From Acanthaster planci (lineage: Eukaryota; Echinodermata; Asteroidea; Valvatida; Acanthasteridae), in assembly GCF_001949145.1 (NCBI RefSeq), contig NW_019091380.1, positions 435,084 to 499,083 on the forward strand: 64,000 nucleotides of DNA, given 5' to 3'. Each line of letters starts with the position of its first letter. Position 1 is the stretch's first letter. Position numbers and translations under genes: made by a program. Below the pieces are notes generated by a model. The model was not told where the DNA came from and searched no databases. It saw only the letters and a list, made by a program, of their open reading frames with translations. Shown here in pieces: positions 57,201 to 64,000 of this stretch.

Positions 57201-59731
57201 TCCAAGGTAGATACTCCTACTACAGACATGCTACCGTGGAACCCTCGGTTTAACTTTGGTGAGTTTTGTTGGAAATACTCTTAATGCCCCGGTAAGTTGA
57301 CTGGAATCTCTTTTCAATCCTCTCTGCTCCACAGGTCACCCTCTGAGGGCAGCGTTGTCAGCACTAGCTATGGCACTCCACAGCCCATACCCAAGTTTGA
57401 GCACCCTTCGCATGAGCTCCTGAAGGATAATAATTTCACCCAGCACGGCTACCACAAGTACCATCATAAATGCCTGAAAGGTGGGACTCCCAAGTCCGTG
57501 TTCAAGTATGGCTCAGTTCAGCAGGTTGACCATATTGTTGTTTAGGTTTTCGTCTCCATCTTTGGCTGCATCTCCAGCTCCGAAATTAGTTTTAAGCATT
57601 TATTGTGGAGACCAAACAGCCTAGACAAGAGGTTGCTTATGTAACAGAACAGGGACCAGCACTGAGTGTAGCCTTAACCCTCTGGAGTACTTTGGCTAGA
57701 CATTTTGCCAGATGTGTCAGTTTGCCCCACTTGTCAAAGCTACTTGCCTGCTGGATGCCACAAGATCCAACAGATCATCTGGCCCAAGGCCATTGAGTCG
57801 GGTTGCCAGCAGCCGCAGGATCCAACAGTATCTCAACTTTATGGGATTAGATGTCAATGTCTCCAACACACACAGCTGATTTGGCTGCCATTGATAGCAC
57901 GGCTTAGAGTCTTACACCTGTTTCACTGTTTTCTGGTAGGATGATGGTAAAGGGTCTCCAATAAAGGGAGGATTAAAGACATTAGCCTGAAGCCACTGAG
58001 ATTAAGCTGAGATTCAGGGAGGCTCTCTAGGCATTGCTGTCTAGAAGCCATTTTTCAGCCTCATGAAGTATGGGCCTACCCCCAGGCATTTGCCATCCAG
58101 AAGCCACATCTCAACTTCAGCAGTTGAATTCCGATGCACACCTTAAACCCCCTTTTAAACCCCCATGCCCTGTTTCCTCTCCCACTTGTTCTCCCGGCAG
58201 ATCGCAAGAAGCTAGGCATCGGCAAATCACAGGAGATGAACACCCTCTTCCGCTTCTGGTCCTTCTTCCTGCGCACCAACTTCAACCGCAAGATGTACGA
58301 GGAGTTCCGGCAGCTGGCGGTGGAGGACAGCCGGCACGGCTACCGCTACGGCCTCGAGTGCCTCTTCCGCTTCTACAGCTACGGCCTGGAGAAGAAATTC
58401 CGGCCGGACATCTTCCGGGACTTCATGCTGGAGACCAAGAATGACCACAGCTCCGGTGAGGAATGGCGGGGATGCTTGTAACTTTAAAACGAGTTTCGAG
58501 GATGTACGAATACAAAATAAAGAGGACTGTTTACTTCGACTGTGACGTTTTGTTGTTGCACATTTTTGTGTCTTTCTAGTAGGCATTTGCTAAATTTTCC
58601 ACTGATAATTTTCATTCTAGATATTGGTATCAGAAGTAACAGAATGTTGTATAGACGTTTGTTTTCTAAAGAGTTATTTGATGTAAGAATTCTACCAAAT
58701 CACTCCTTACCCATGTTAAGTTTCCTCATTTCTAAATGACCAATCTTTGGTTTTGTAACTTCGATTGGTAGAGAAAGTGTCAGATCATTTTCAAATTTCT
58801 CTTTCGATTACAGGTCAGCTGTATGGTCTGGAAAAATTCTGGGCGTTCTTGAAGTACACTCGTAAGAAGAATCTGGAGATTGACCCGGAGCTGAAGGAGA
58901 CACTGCAGAACTACAAGACGTTGGAAGACTTCCGAGTAGTGGTGAGTTGATAATGGCAGGCTGTGGTGTGTTCAGACCCTCTCGGACTACGCGTACTGAT
59001 TTAGCGAGAAGGAAGTATGCATAATTCTGGGTCTGAAAGATGCAGAATATGAACTCCATATTTTTCAGAAGTATTGTGCCGAATGTTCATTTGCCGTTGT
59101 ATAATTTGCACAATGCTTTGCATGTGCAAAGGGAAGAATGACAAATGTATTGACGGAGTTCTTCTGAGATATGAATTTCTTGTTTGCAAAGAAGTGCCCT
59201 TTGATATCGGTGTTTTGTTCTCAATTCTCAATATGCAGAAAGCATAAAGGGAGACATATCTTATAAGTGAATGAGCATAGGAATACCTCTCAGTATTTTC
59301 ACTATTTCGTCACCAAAAATCCCAAGCAAATCTTTCCCAATTTTGGGCACGGTGAGCTGGGATACCAATTGCTGAGACATTTGGTAGTTCTTGGGTATTT
59401 CTTAATTCTACGTGTGGTTCACAAGTAGCAGTGTTTGGGGATTTGACTGTGCTGAGCTTTGTCCTTCAAATTATATTGTAACCCTTACGTCATTACACTG
59501 AATTATCTCATCATTTCCTGTGAGAAAGTAATCATCTTTTCTGTTCAGCCCCCGATTGAAGAGACGAATCCCAGCGAGGGCGCTACTGGAGGTGCTGAAC
59601 CAGACGAAGCTGACGCGTCCACAGCGAGCAAGAGGCCAAGGCAGGAGGGCCAGTCATCGGAATCCCAAATCCCAGCCGCAATGGAAAACCCAACCCCGGA
59701 GGGTGCCGTAGGAGGCCAGGAGGACTCGTGA
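29510..59731 (+). CDS. LARP1: LARP1 orthologue, La-related protein with La module and DM15 repeats (20 coding exons)
   Basis: I joined 20 exons, 3837 nt, giving 1278 residues plus stop, with every phase consistent. Regions in order: disordered N-terminus with two [10 protein letters not shown] motifs (76-85, 155-164), [13 protein letters not shown] motif, Lys-rich stretch, [11 protein letters not shown] motif, Arg-rich and RG-rich blocks, La motif (about 560-650, with [18 protein letters not shown]), acidic linker, IIIVTQTPP block, PRKRKTKHS and WVMDSREH block, then three DM15 repeats (about 1060-1220). In the family the La module binds poly(A) and contacts PABP. DM15 binds the m7G cap and adjacent C of TOP mRNAs, linking their translation and stability to mTORC1. 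The protein is cytoplasmic. An in-frame TGA 12 nt upstream of ATG 29510, with A at -3 and G at +4, supports the start. It is longer than human LARP1 (about 1000-1100 residues). Confidence 0.96.
34311..34453. repeat. 77-bp tandem duplication
   Basis: TTTACTTTTCGGTCATGAAG at 34311 recurs at 34388 with few changes, and both units continue to GGAGCTTTCTAAATG. Confidence 0.85.
35216..35420. mobile_element. MITE, TTAA/CCCTAAC ends, family 1
   Basis: It begins TTAACCCTAACCCCTGAAGG and ends GGGGAAGGTTAGGGTTGAA. The interior matches 15438-15657 and 41931-42144. Confidence 0.85.
36057..36281. mobile_element. MITE, TTAA/CCCTAAC ends, diverged family 1 copy
   Basis: It begins TTAACCCTAACTCCCCAGAG and ends GGGAAGGTTAGGGTTAA. 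The ends match family 1, while the interior is more diverged. Confidence 0.78.
37460..37521 (+). CDS. LARP1: LARP1 coding exon 2
   Basis: The 62-nt exon encodes [20 protein letters not shown] and Val. It is called from GTCAG acceptor, GTG|GTGAGT donor and phase (1 in, 0 out). No strong similarity by itself. Confidence 0.78.
37816..38264. mobile_element. MITE, TTAA/CCCTAAC ends, family 2, complete copy
   Basis: It begins TTAACCCAACCCCCCAGG and ends TAGTTAGGGTTAA, about 449 bp. The interior includes GAGCCCGTTGGAGTTTGAG, shared with 12707-13156. It lies in LARP1 intron 2. Confidence 0.85.
38647..38712 (+). CDS. LARP1: LARP1 coding exon 3 ([12 protein letters not shown] motif)
   Basis: The 66-nt exon encodes [20 protein letters not shown]. 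It matches the DFGDAINWPTPGE motif of human LARP1. Phase 0 to 0, donor GAG|GTAAGG. Confidence 0.88.
38925..39186 (+). CDS. LARP1: LARP1 coding exon 4 (Lys/Ser-rich)
   Basis: The 262-nt exon reads [20 protein letters not shown] and on through Lys-rich sequence to [10 protein letters not shown]. Acceptor CTGCAG, donor AAAG|GTAAGA, phase 0 in and 1 out. An 8-kb intron follows. Confidence 0.9.
41931..42144. mobile_element. MITE, TTAA/CCCTAAC ends, family 1
   Basis: It begins TTAACCCTAACTGCCCAAGG and ends GGGGGAAGGTTAGGGTTAA. It is close in sequence to the copies at 15438 and 35216. Confidence 0.85.
44480..44743 (+). promoter_or_regulatory. Possible internal LARP1 promoter and 5'UTR
   Basis: If the exon at 44744 is a first exon, transcription must begin just upstream. 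The 44560-44620 stretch is locally CpG-rich (GCGTGGAGCGACGCCGCAC), and a T-run precedes the ATG. No clear TATA box or initiator is visible. Confidence 0.35.
44744..44795 (+). CDS. LARP1: Alternative first coding exon of LARP1 (short isoform)
   Basis: An ATG in strong context (A at -3, G at +4) opens a 52-nt reading frame, [17 protein letters not shown], ending in one G before a GTGAGT donor. The exon at 47166 needs exactly one preceding base, and a G restores GAC (Asp), as exon 4 also does. Spliced this way the protein would have 922 residues, keep the KPKWIPL motif, La module and DM15, and lose the 373-residue N-terminus. It is called from sequence alone. The alternative is a chance ATG with a chance donor, which the exact phase match makes less likely. 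Confidence 0.65.
46871..47026. mobile_element. Foldback repeat, 66-bp arms, 24-bp loop
   Basis: The left arm 46871-46936 pairs with the right arm 46961-47026 with about 4 mismatches in 66. The loop starts ACGTTGAGTATACTCCC. It ends 139 bp before LARP1 exon 5. The right arm plus loop is related to the repeat at 25440-25557. Confidence 0.9.
47166..47414 (+). CDS. LARP1: LARP1 coding exon 5 ([11 protein letters not shown] motif, Arg-rich)
   Basis: The 249-nt exon opens [19 protein letters not shown], matching KHKWVPLQID of human LARP1. An Arg/Asp/Gly-rich stretch follows. Phase 1 to 1. It is the common acceptor for both proposed isoforms and lies 140 bp after a long foldback repeat. Confidence 0.93.
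48717..48902 (+). CDS. LARP1: LARP1 coding exon 6 (RG-rich block)
   Basis: The 186-nt exon encodes [20 protein letters not shown], then [20 protein letters not shown] and GYFRA. The RG block precedes the La module as in human LARP1. Phase 1 to 1. Confidence 0.93.
49221..49389 (+). CDS. LARP1: LARP1 coding exon 7 (aromatic stretch, start of La motif)
   Basis: The 169-nt exon encodes [20 protein letters not shown] and later TLRDYVKKQ, the first helix of the La motif. It ends in phase 2 (AT|GTGAGT), splitting the Ile of KKQIEYYFS. A minisatellite starts about 50 bp downstream. Confidence 0.95.
49443..49854. repeat. 19-bp minisatellite with internal gap
   Basis: The unit is GGGGAGTCAGGTTGGTGTA with variants (GTTAGG, AATCAGG, TTTGTG). 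Resolved copies flank a 110-N gap, so the true length is unknown. It starts about 50 bp after LARP1 exon 7. Confidence 0.93.
49583..49692. other. Assembly gap (110 N) in the minisatellite
   Basis: The bases are unresolved. The array on both sides implies a collapsed or unbridged repeat. Confidence 0.98.
49855..50092 (+). mobile_element. tRNA-derived SINE-like element
   Basis: GGGTTCAAATCCCACC at about 49889 is a Pol III B-box in a tRNA-like T arm. An unrelated body follows, then an AATAAAATAAAATAGA tail. There is no complete cloverleaf, so it is not a tRNA gene. Confidence 0.65.
50385..50439 (+). CDS. LARP1: LARP1 coding exon 8 (La motif core)
   Basis: The 55-nt exon encodes [18 protein letters not shown], the hallmark La-motif segment with the aromatic residues that stack RNA 3' ends. 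Phase 2 in, 0 out. Confidence 0.97.
50639..50728 (+). CDS. LARP1: LARP1 coding exon 9 (La motif)
   Basis: The 90-nt exon encodes [20 protein letters not shown] and the following helix. It closely matches [19 protein letters not shown] of human LARP1. Phase 0 to 0. Confidence 0.97.
51187..51370 (+). CDS. LARP1: LARP1 coding exon 10 (end of La motif)
   Basis: The 184-nt exon encodes [30 protein letters not shown], and then [14 protein letters not shown], matching the CPEFVPRQHY region in vertebrates. Ends in phase 1 at ACAG|GTGCGT. Confidence 0.95.
51408..51631. mobile_element. MITE with GGGGCCRATTTCATA ends (copy 1)
   Basis: It begins GGGCCGATTTCATAAAGCTG and ends GCAGCTCTCGAAATTGGCCCC, an inverted pair. 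It aligns with copy 2 at 53502-53746. It sits in the intron after LARP1 exon 10. Confidence 0.82.
52220..52446 (+). CDS. LARP1: LARP1 coding exon 11 (linker, [13 protein letters not shown])
   Basis: The 227-nt exon begins [11 protein letters not shown], matching TESAPGSPRAVTP. It contains [20 protein letters not shown], matching GLSASLPDLDSENWIEVKK. Phase 1 in, 0 out. Confidence 0.95.
52851..52972 (+). CDS. LARP1: LARP1 coding exon 12 (acidic [10 protein letters not shown])
   Basis: The 122-nt exon encodes [14 protein letters not shown] and GRKNTFSEW, matching EELDFLFDEEMEQM...GRKNTFTAW. Ends in phase 2 inside the Trp codon. Confidence 0.95.
53026..53100 (+). mobile_element. tRNA-like fragment, probable SINE head
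   Basis: CAGTGGTTGAGACCTCTG is A-box-like and GTTGGTTCAAGTCCCACC is B-box-like. Between them lies a stem resembling an anticodon arm. The arms mispair and there is no acceptor stem, so it is a SINE piece or tRNA relic. Confidence 0.5.
53502..53746. mobile_element. MITE with GGGGCCRATTTCATA ends (copy 2)
   Basis: It begins GGACCAATTTCATAGAGCTG and ends GCGGCTCTATGGAAATGGCCCC. The interior GTTACCAGCTCAAAATCTATG is shared with copy 1. It sits in the intron before LARP1 exon 13. Confidence 0.82.
53919..54132 (+). CDS. LARP1: LARP1 coding exon 13 ([10 protein letters not shown] block)
   Basis: The 214-nt exon encodes [32 protein letters not shown] and [13 protein letters not shown], among the best conserved linker blocks of LARP1. 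Phase 2 in, 0 out. Confidence 0.97.
54221..54407 (+). CDS. LARP1: LARP1 coding exon 14
   Basis: The 187-nt exon encodes [20 protein letters not shown] followed by a proline-rich PPAPPPAPP run, matching VNMISREQFDTLTPEPP...VPPGPP. Ends in phase 1. Confidence 0.94.
54846..55054 (+). CDS. LARP1: LARP1 coding exon 15 (two possible acceptors)
   Basis: The 209-nt exon encodes [20 protein letters not shown] and later [17 protein letters not shown], matching TPRFYPVVKEGRTLD. A second AG 21 nt downstream (exon start 54867) is phase-compatible and would remove ELSIITT. I chose the first because of its longer pyrimidine tract. Confidence 0.9.
55253..56020. mobile_element. Non-autonomous hAT-type element
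   Basis: The ends TAGGGGTGTAACGATACC and GAATCGTTACACCCCTC are inverted, typical of hAT elements (AGGGGTGTAACG). Flanks ACAATTAA (55245-55252) and ACACTTAA (56021-56028) form an 8-bp target-site duplication with one mismatch. No transposase is encoded. It lies in LARP1 intron 15. Confidence 0.85.
56523..56635 (+). CDS. LARP1: LARP1 coding exon 16 ([17 protein letters not shown])
   Basis: The 113-nt exon encodes [30 protein letters not shown] and a Ser/Arg segment. It is near-identical to the human block just before DM15. Ends in phase 2. Confidence 0.96.
57335..57480 (+). CDS. LARP1: LARP1 coding exon 17 (DM15 repeat A)
   Basis: The 146-nt exon encodes [20 protein letters not shown] and then [20 protein letters not shown], followed by KYHHKCL. 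This is the first DM15 helical repeat. Phase 2 in, 1 out. Confidence 0.96.
58201..58455 (+). CDS. LARP1: LARP1 coding exon 18 (DM15 repeat B, cap-binding face)
   Basis: The 255-nt exon encodes [20 protein letters not shown], then [20 protein letters not shown], then [19 protein letters not shown]. These aromatic and Arg residues form the known cap and TOP-binding pocket, and conservation suggests intact binding. Phase 1 to 1. Confidence 0.97.
58814..58941 (+). CDS. LARP1: LARP1 coding exon 19 (DM15 repeat C)
   Basis: The 128-nt exon encodes [20 protein letters not shown], then the [11 protein letters not shown] and LEDFRVV segments. Phase 1 in, 0 out. Confidence 0.96.
59549..59731 (+). CDS. 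LARP1: LARP1 coding exon 20 (C-terminal tail, stop)
   Basis: The 183-nt exon encodes [20 protein letters not shown] and a disordered tail ending GGQEDS before [15 protein letters not shown] parallels KRCPSQSSS in human. Acceptor TTCAG, phase 0. Confidence 0.9.
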   Translation, partial: PPIEETNPSEGATGGAEPDEADASTASKRPRQEGQSSESQIPAAMENPTPEGAVGGQEDS

Positions 59732-61278
59732 GGGCAAAGGGGAGTGGGGCTTAGGGAGTCGGAAGGCCCTGGGAGCAGGGGGGGATTTAAGGGGGTTGGG
59801 GGCAGTGTGGGGTTGGTGCTTGTAATCTGGGGGCTGGGGTCGGAGTTGAAGGCTGATGTCTCAGAAACTTAAGGAGCGGCAACCTTCAGTACGTGAGATG
59901 CCGTGCGGGATGAATCTCGGTAAATGAGGGAGGTTGAATGCTTCATTTACATCAGCCTCTGCTGTGCTGATGCACATAGACTTTGGTGTGTTCAAGATCT
60001 CTGATAGGCTGGACATAGGGGGACATGGGTTTGCTCTGTCCGTAGGAAGTGTCGCTAATACTGCCCTGCGATGTGGCACAGGGTACGTACTTTCTTTGAT
60101 CGGCCCGACATATTCACTTTTCAGACACACTCTCTGTTCTGCATAGCCTAGTCCCCCATTCCCTTTGACATGTAGTCGTCCGGTTGAAGAAGCCGTCATT
60201 GGTCTCACAGAACTGTAGGATTCCTTGATCCTCAGACCCCCCCCCCCGTGCCTTTGCTGGGGAAAGACAAGCCCGTCCGTCCCTGCAAATGATTCGAGTT
60301 CCCACAAACCGTGTGTGGAAACGTCAGTGGCAGACCTGCAGGGATGTGTCATTCACTTCTGTGGAGGAGTGTCAGAGCAGTATTGTGCCTGTCGATAATA
60401 AGGGGCAGGATGGTTGACATGAAACAGGCGAAGTGACAGTCATTTTCCCACATTGTGTAGTTCATTTATAGCACAAAGCTGAGTGATTTTTTGTTTAGCA
60501 ATTATATATATTTTGTTAGCAAAGCAATTTTAATGATGTTCAGGCCTTTTTTTTGGGGGGGGGATTATTCAGTTGGAGTCCAGACTATGGTCCTAAAATC
60601 CCAAATATGAAAATTGAAGTCACCTATTGGAAGCTAAGCCCAATCATTATGGGGCCATTTGTAAAGCAGAGTCATTGATCTAATTTGATGAATTATATGT
60701 TTTGACAAACAAAATTTAAAAGAACAGATTAGAAAGAAAATCTACTGAAACAAAAGTAATTATTGATAGTTAAACAGAATCATTTAAAATCTGAAAGAAT
60801 CACAAATCTTATAATTTGAATTATTTACATAGATTTGTGCAGGAAATAGCAAATTATCTTTGGTTTATGTATTGTTTTGTTTAGATTGTATTCTTAATTC
60901 CAAGATTGTATGAAAGGTATTCAGTTGTTACCTTTTCCCAAATTAAAATTTTGGGCAAACGATATAGACCCCCAAATACTCAGTCTAAACCCGATTACCA
61001 AGAGAAGGCAATGGGCCTTGATTTTTTTTTTTTTATTTGTAATACTTTCAAGCAACTTTCTATGTGAGGAGTTGACTGTTCAAAAGGATTGAAGTACAAC
61101 GGACAGTGCCAGAAGTCTGTGATGGGTTCATGTCAAATGGGATGGAGGTTGTTGGTGGTCGGCCATTTTTAGGGTTCACGGAAATTGAGTCTCTGACCAG
61201 TTTCACAGTGACAATCGAAATGTAGGGGAGTGGCTGGGTATCAGGCTCGCCGTTCGTGATCTGTGATTGGTTCTTTTA

Positions 61279-61567
61279 TCCAGACCTCTGTCTGCACTTG
61301 CTGGAAATCAACAGTTGGCTTGATAAGCATGTTGAGTGCCGATAGCTAGACATTATTGCCTGTGGCATGTTTGTGTTCAAAATCTCTCTCTCTGTAGTAC
61401 ATCTCTCCATGAAGTGCCCGTCTTCACATTGGTACCGTGTGATAAACAAGATTTGCAACAATATTCATCTGTTGAGCCCGCATGCATGTATGTTCTTTTG
61501 CAGTTATAGCTGCCAAAAAAGTTCATCATGGTCCCATTTCCGGCTTTTACATGTTATTTTGTGAATC
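61279..61567. repeat. Direct repeat, copy 1 (about 287 bp)
   Basis: It runs from TCCAGACCTCTGTCTGCAC to TGTTATTTTGTGAAT and is nearly identical to 63383-63668. It lies in the LARP1 3' region. Confidence 0.9.
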
Positions 61568-62803
61568 TAGTGTGGGACCCGGCTGACTGGCTACTTTGCA
61601 CCTCTCTTTGAGTGAATCCCAGACCAGGAGTCGGCGAAGGGCTCCACGGTGCCGTGCATGGTTTAGAAGCTACCAGCAGGTGTGGTGAATTGTCAGCCCT
61701 CTCTCAGATTTCAGGCGGTGATTAGCAAGAAGTTCCAAGCGTGGATGAATGGTTTGTCCTCGGATGCAACACTGGTCATGCTTCACGAGTCCATTGGTCA
61801 CATTGAATCGCATGTGCCACACGGAGATGGCCGCTGGAGGGTGTGAATAATCTTCAGTTCATTTGGAAATTTCCTTCAGTACCAGCGGCAGCACAGTAAC
61901 GTTTGCAGACCAAGTCCTTTGTTTGCGGATTGAGACGTCAAATATTTATGAATATTTATTCACCTTCTGAGTATCCTTGTTCAAATTATGTTACCCTTAT
62001 GTATTGTACATGAGATGAGAAATAAGGTTTTATCCAGACTCCCTCATTTTTGAAATACTTTGGTACTGTTTTAAGTGCTTGAGTGCTTGAGTATGGAATC
62101 TTTGTGGATTGTTCTGGAAAGATATTCACACCAAGCTGTTTGCAAGTTAACAAAAATGTATATCAACCGCACTTGTAGATCAGTGCAACTAGACCGTGTT
62201 CATACTCTTGCTAGAGATAGTTAAATGTTTGCTTTTTTCCCCTTGTATGGATATTTCAGAATTCTCATTTTAGTTTAACATTCTTTAATTTGTAAATAAG
62301 CGTAAACACCATTGCTGCTGAACAACACAGAGTCCGGGTTGGAAAGATCGTCCATAATTGCTTCTAAAGAGTAACTCGCGCTGCACGTGTGTGCCTTCAT
62401 CTTGAGCATGACATTAAACTTAATCCACTGTGACTGGTATTGTAATTTCAGCTGTTTTGATGAGATGTTTTTCCAATATTTCAAATTGATCCAGTCATGT
62501 TGCTCCTGTCGGCAATGTCCTTGGTCTGGCTTGATTTTTTTTTGGAGGTGGTTGTCTGTACGTTAGTATGCAAAGTATGCAAATTCAGATTTTATTTCAT
62601 TGTGAATTTGTAAATATTAACCAAGATGAATGGCACGCTTTTCTTGCTCTTAATCTCTTCTGGGAAAACTATTTTATTTTTTGAAGTAAACATAATTTTC
62701 TTCAAAATCCTCTTCACATTAATAGTTTGAGCTTTGGGATTGATTGATTTATTGATAACTGTTGCTTTGCATTGGCTGATTAGTTTCATTGGAAGTATTT
62801 AAA

Positions 62804-62809
62804 AATAAA
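62804..62809 (+). terminator. Candidate polyadenylation signal of LARP1
   Basis: AATAAA lies within AAAAATAAAAGTG, followed by a GTGTT element and an A-rich tract. It is about 3.1 kb after the stop. Confidence 0.3.
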
Positions 62810-62839
62810 AGTGTTAAAAAAACAAATGTAAACGCGTTA

Positions 62840-62920
62840 CGAAAAGAAAGGGTAATAGAAAAACAAAGAAAAAAAAAAGCAAAAAAAATACAAAGGACAA
62901 AAAGGAATCGAAAAAAAGGT
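62840..62920. repeat. A-rich low-complexity tract
   Basis: Runs of A with scattered G and C follow the candidate polyadenylation signal. The Lys-rich plus-strand ORF here is compositional. Confidence 0.8.
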
Positions 62921-63382
62921 GCTTTGTATATTTTTGGGCACATACTGCTAAAAAGATTTTGCATTTCCATCAAGAACTGTTTCTGCTCTGTTAATTTTTG
63001 GAGTAACCTTGTTCACTTATTTAAACAGAGGTGGTATCTCTTTATCAAATGTGGCTTTGAACAATTATTTTTTCTCCTTGAAGAAATCTGCATAAGATTA
63101 CACAGGTTGAGTTTTAATGACTTGTTAGCTGAGGTTTGGAGGTCAAAGGTCGAGAGACAGTAAAGTAAACCGAGAGCAAGTATTAATGAATAGTCTGGGT
63201 ATTTAAGAAAAGAAAGTTTCAAATTGTACCATATCGAAGAGTAAGACAGGTGTACTAAGTCACTCTTTTTGAGAGTTCAAAGTGTTACATGCTCAAGGAT
63301 ACATGTATCCCAGTGTCTTCTGAGAAAGATTTGAGTCAGTGCGAGTTGTGGAAATGGGAAACGCCCAGCTTTCATCAGGTTG

Positions 63383-63668
63383 TCCAGACCTCTGTCTGCA
63401 CTTGCTGGAAATCAACAGTGGCTTGATAAGCATGTTGAGTGCTGATAGCAAGACGTTATTGCCTGTGGCATGATTGTGTTCAAAATCTCTCTCTCTGTAG
63501 TACATCTCTCCATGAAGTGCCCGTCTTCACATCGGTACCGTGTGATAAACAAGATTTGCAACAATATTCATCTGTTGAGCCCGCATGCATGTATGTTCTT
63601 TTGCAGTTATAGCTGCCAAAAAATTCATCATGGTCCCATTGCCGGCCTTTATATGTTATTTTGTGAAT
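63383..63668. repeat. Direct repeat, copy 2 (about 287 bp)
   Basis: This copy differs from the one at 61279 by a handful of substitutions and single-base indels. The flanks are unrelated. It is a recent duplication, a repeat-family member or an assembly artefact. Confidence 0.9.
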
Positions 63669-64000
63669 TTGGAGCGTGATCCCTGGTTATATGGTAATTC
63701 AGTTTGTATCTGGTTCATGTGACGTCGCTTTAGTTCAAACCACGCCCACTGTCTTTTTCAGCCAAATTCTTGATTTAAGCTGTGTTGGTGATGTTGAACA
63801 AAACAGAAATTGGACCGAAGGGAATTTCTGCATTATACTCAATGAGTCTAATCTTCAGCAAAATTTCTGTTGTGCTGTGAAATCACCATTGGCAGTAGAA
63901 GGCTGTTTTGTTTGTGTGAGATTTGGCCCTTTATCCTTAGAGAACGAGAGATACCCCCTGCACGTTTACACTGGTTTTCAGGTTTTTGCCCAGAAATTAA

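Larger units (their letters stand above)
59732..62809 (+). other. LARP1 3'UTR (approximate)
   Basis: After the stop the sequence is G-rich for about 110 bp (59735-59845), then mixed and AT-rich, without a supportable ORF. The first exact AATAAA I found downstream is at 62804-62809; a variant AATAAG lies near 62024. The true end could be earlier, because metazoan genes often use variant signals. Confidence 0.4.
62810..64000. other. Right edge, no gene seen
   Basis: Apart from the A-rich tract and the second direct-repeat copy, no coding similarity, RNA gene or splice pair stands out to the end of the window. Confidence 0.4.

Noticed and set aside
62789-63163. Lys-rich plus-strand ORF (124 residues)
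   Set aside because: It is driven by the A-rich tract after the probable LARP1 3' end, with no recognisable domain.

Overview
This is eukaryotic DNA: AT-rich non-coding sequence with short GC-rich coding islands bounded by GT...AG splice sites, many small transposon relics, several assembly gaps and no operon structure. Protein similarity, compact exons of 55-730 bp with G/C at third positions, and dense TACATGTA-type palindromes suggest an invertebrate deuterostome. Amphioxus (Branchiostoma) is my best guess, but the species is inferred and not shown.

The window holds two large conserved RNA-binding protein genes, arranged head to head. Left of centre, on the minus strand, is a complete RBM26/RBM27 orthologue (start codon 26868, stop 9378). 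It has 19 coding exons totalling 3435 nt (1144 codons plus stop), and all splice phases agree. In order it encodes a PWI-like N-terminal domain, an Arg/Ser-rich stretch, a C-x8-C-x5-C-x3-H zinc finger, a proline-rich region, RRM1, a coiled coil, an RG-rich block, RRM2 and an acidic tail ending in a Trp-Arg-Arg motif. Right of centre, on the plus strand, is a complete LARP1 orthologue (start 29510, stop 59731). It has 20 coding exons totalling 3837 nt (1278 codons plus stop), again with consistent phases: N-terminal linear motifs, RG-rich block, La module and three DM15 repeats.

The most interesting gene-level observation is a separate short exon at 44744-44795, inside the 8-kb fourth LARP1 intron. 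It has its own ATG in good context and a GTGAGT donor, and it ends in exactly the phase needed to join the exon at 47166. This predicts a second promoter and an N-terminally shortened LARP1 of 922 residues. The LARP1 N-terminus also carries two copies of an [10 protein letters not shown] motif that I recall as single in human LARP1.

Layout: 1-9000 has no recognisable gene (gap, tandem repeat, pyrimidine-rich tract, then the probable RBM26 3'UTR); 9378-26868 RBM26; 26869-29509 a divergent 2.6-kb promoter interval; 29510-59731 LARP1; 59732-64000 the LARP1 3'UTR and downstream sequence with a 287-bp direct duplication. Introns carry mobile-element relics: six MITEs with TTAA-CCCTAAC ends (piggyBac-like), a hAT-type element with an 8-bp target-site duplication, foldback elements, two tRNA-derived SINE-like pieces, and several tandem repeats.

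Both proteins act on polyadenylated RNA. RBM26/27 works in nuclear RNA decay (PAXT connection). LARP1 binds caps and poly(A) to control TOP mRNAs under mTORC1. Their divergent pairing could allow shared promoter control, which is inference. I found no wholly unknown protein system; the novelty lies in gene architecture and repeats.
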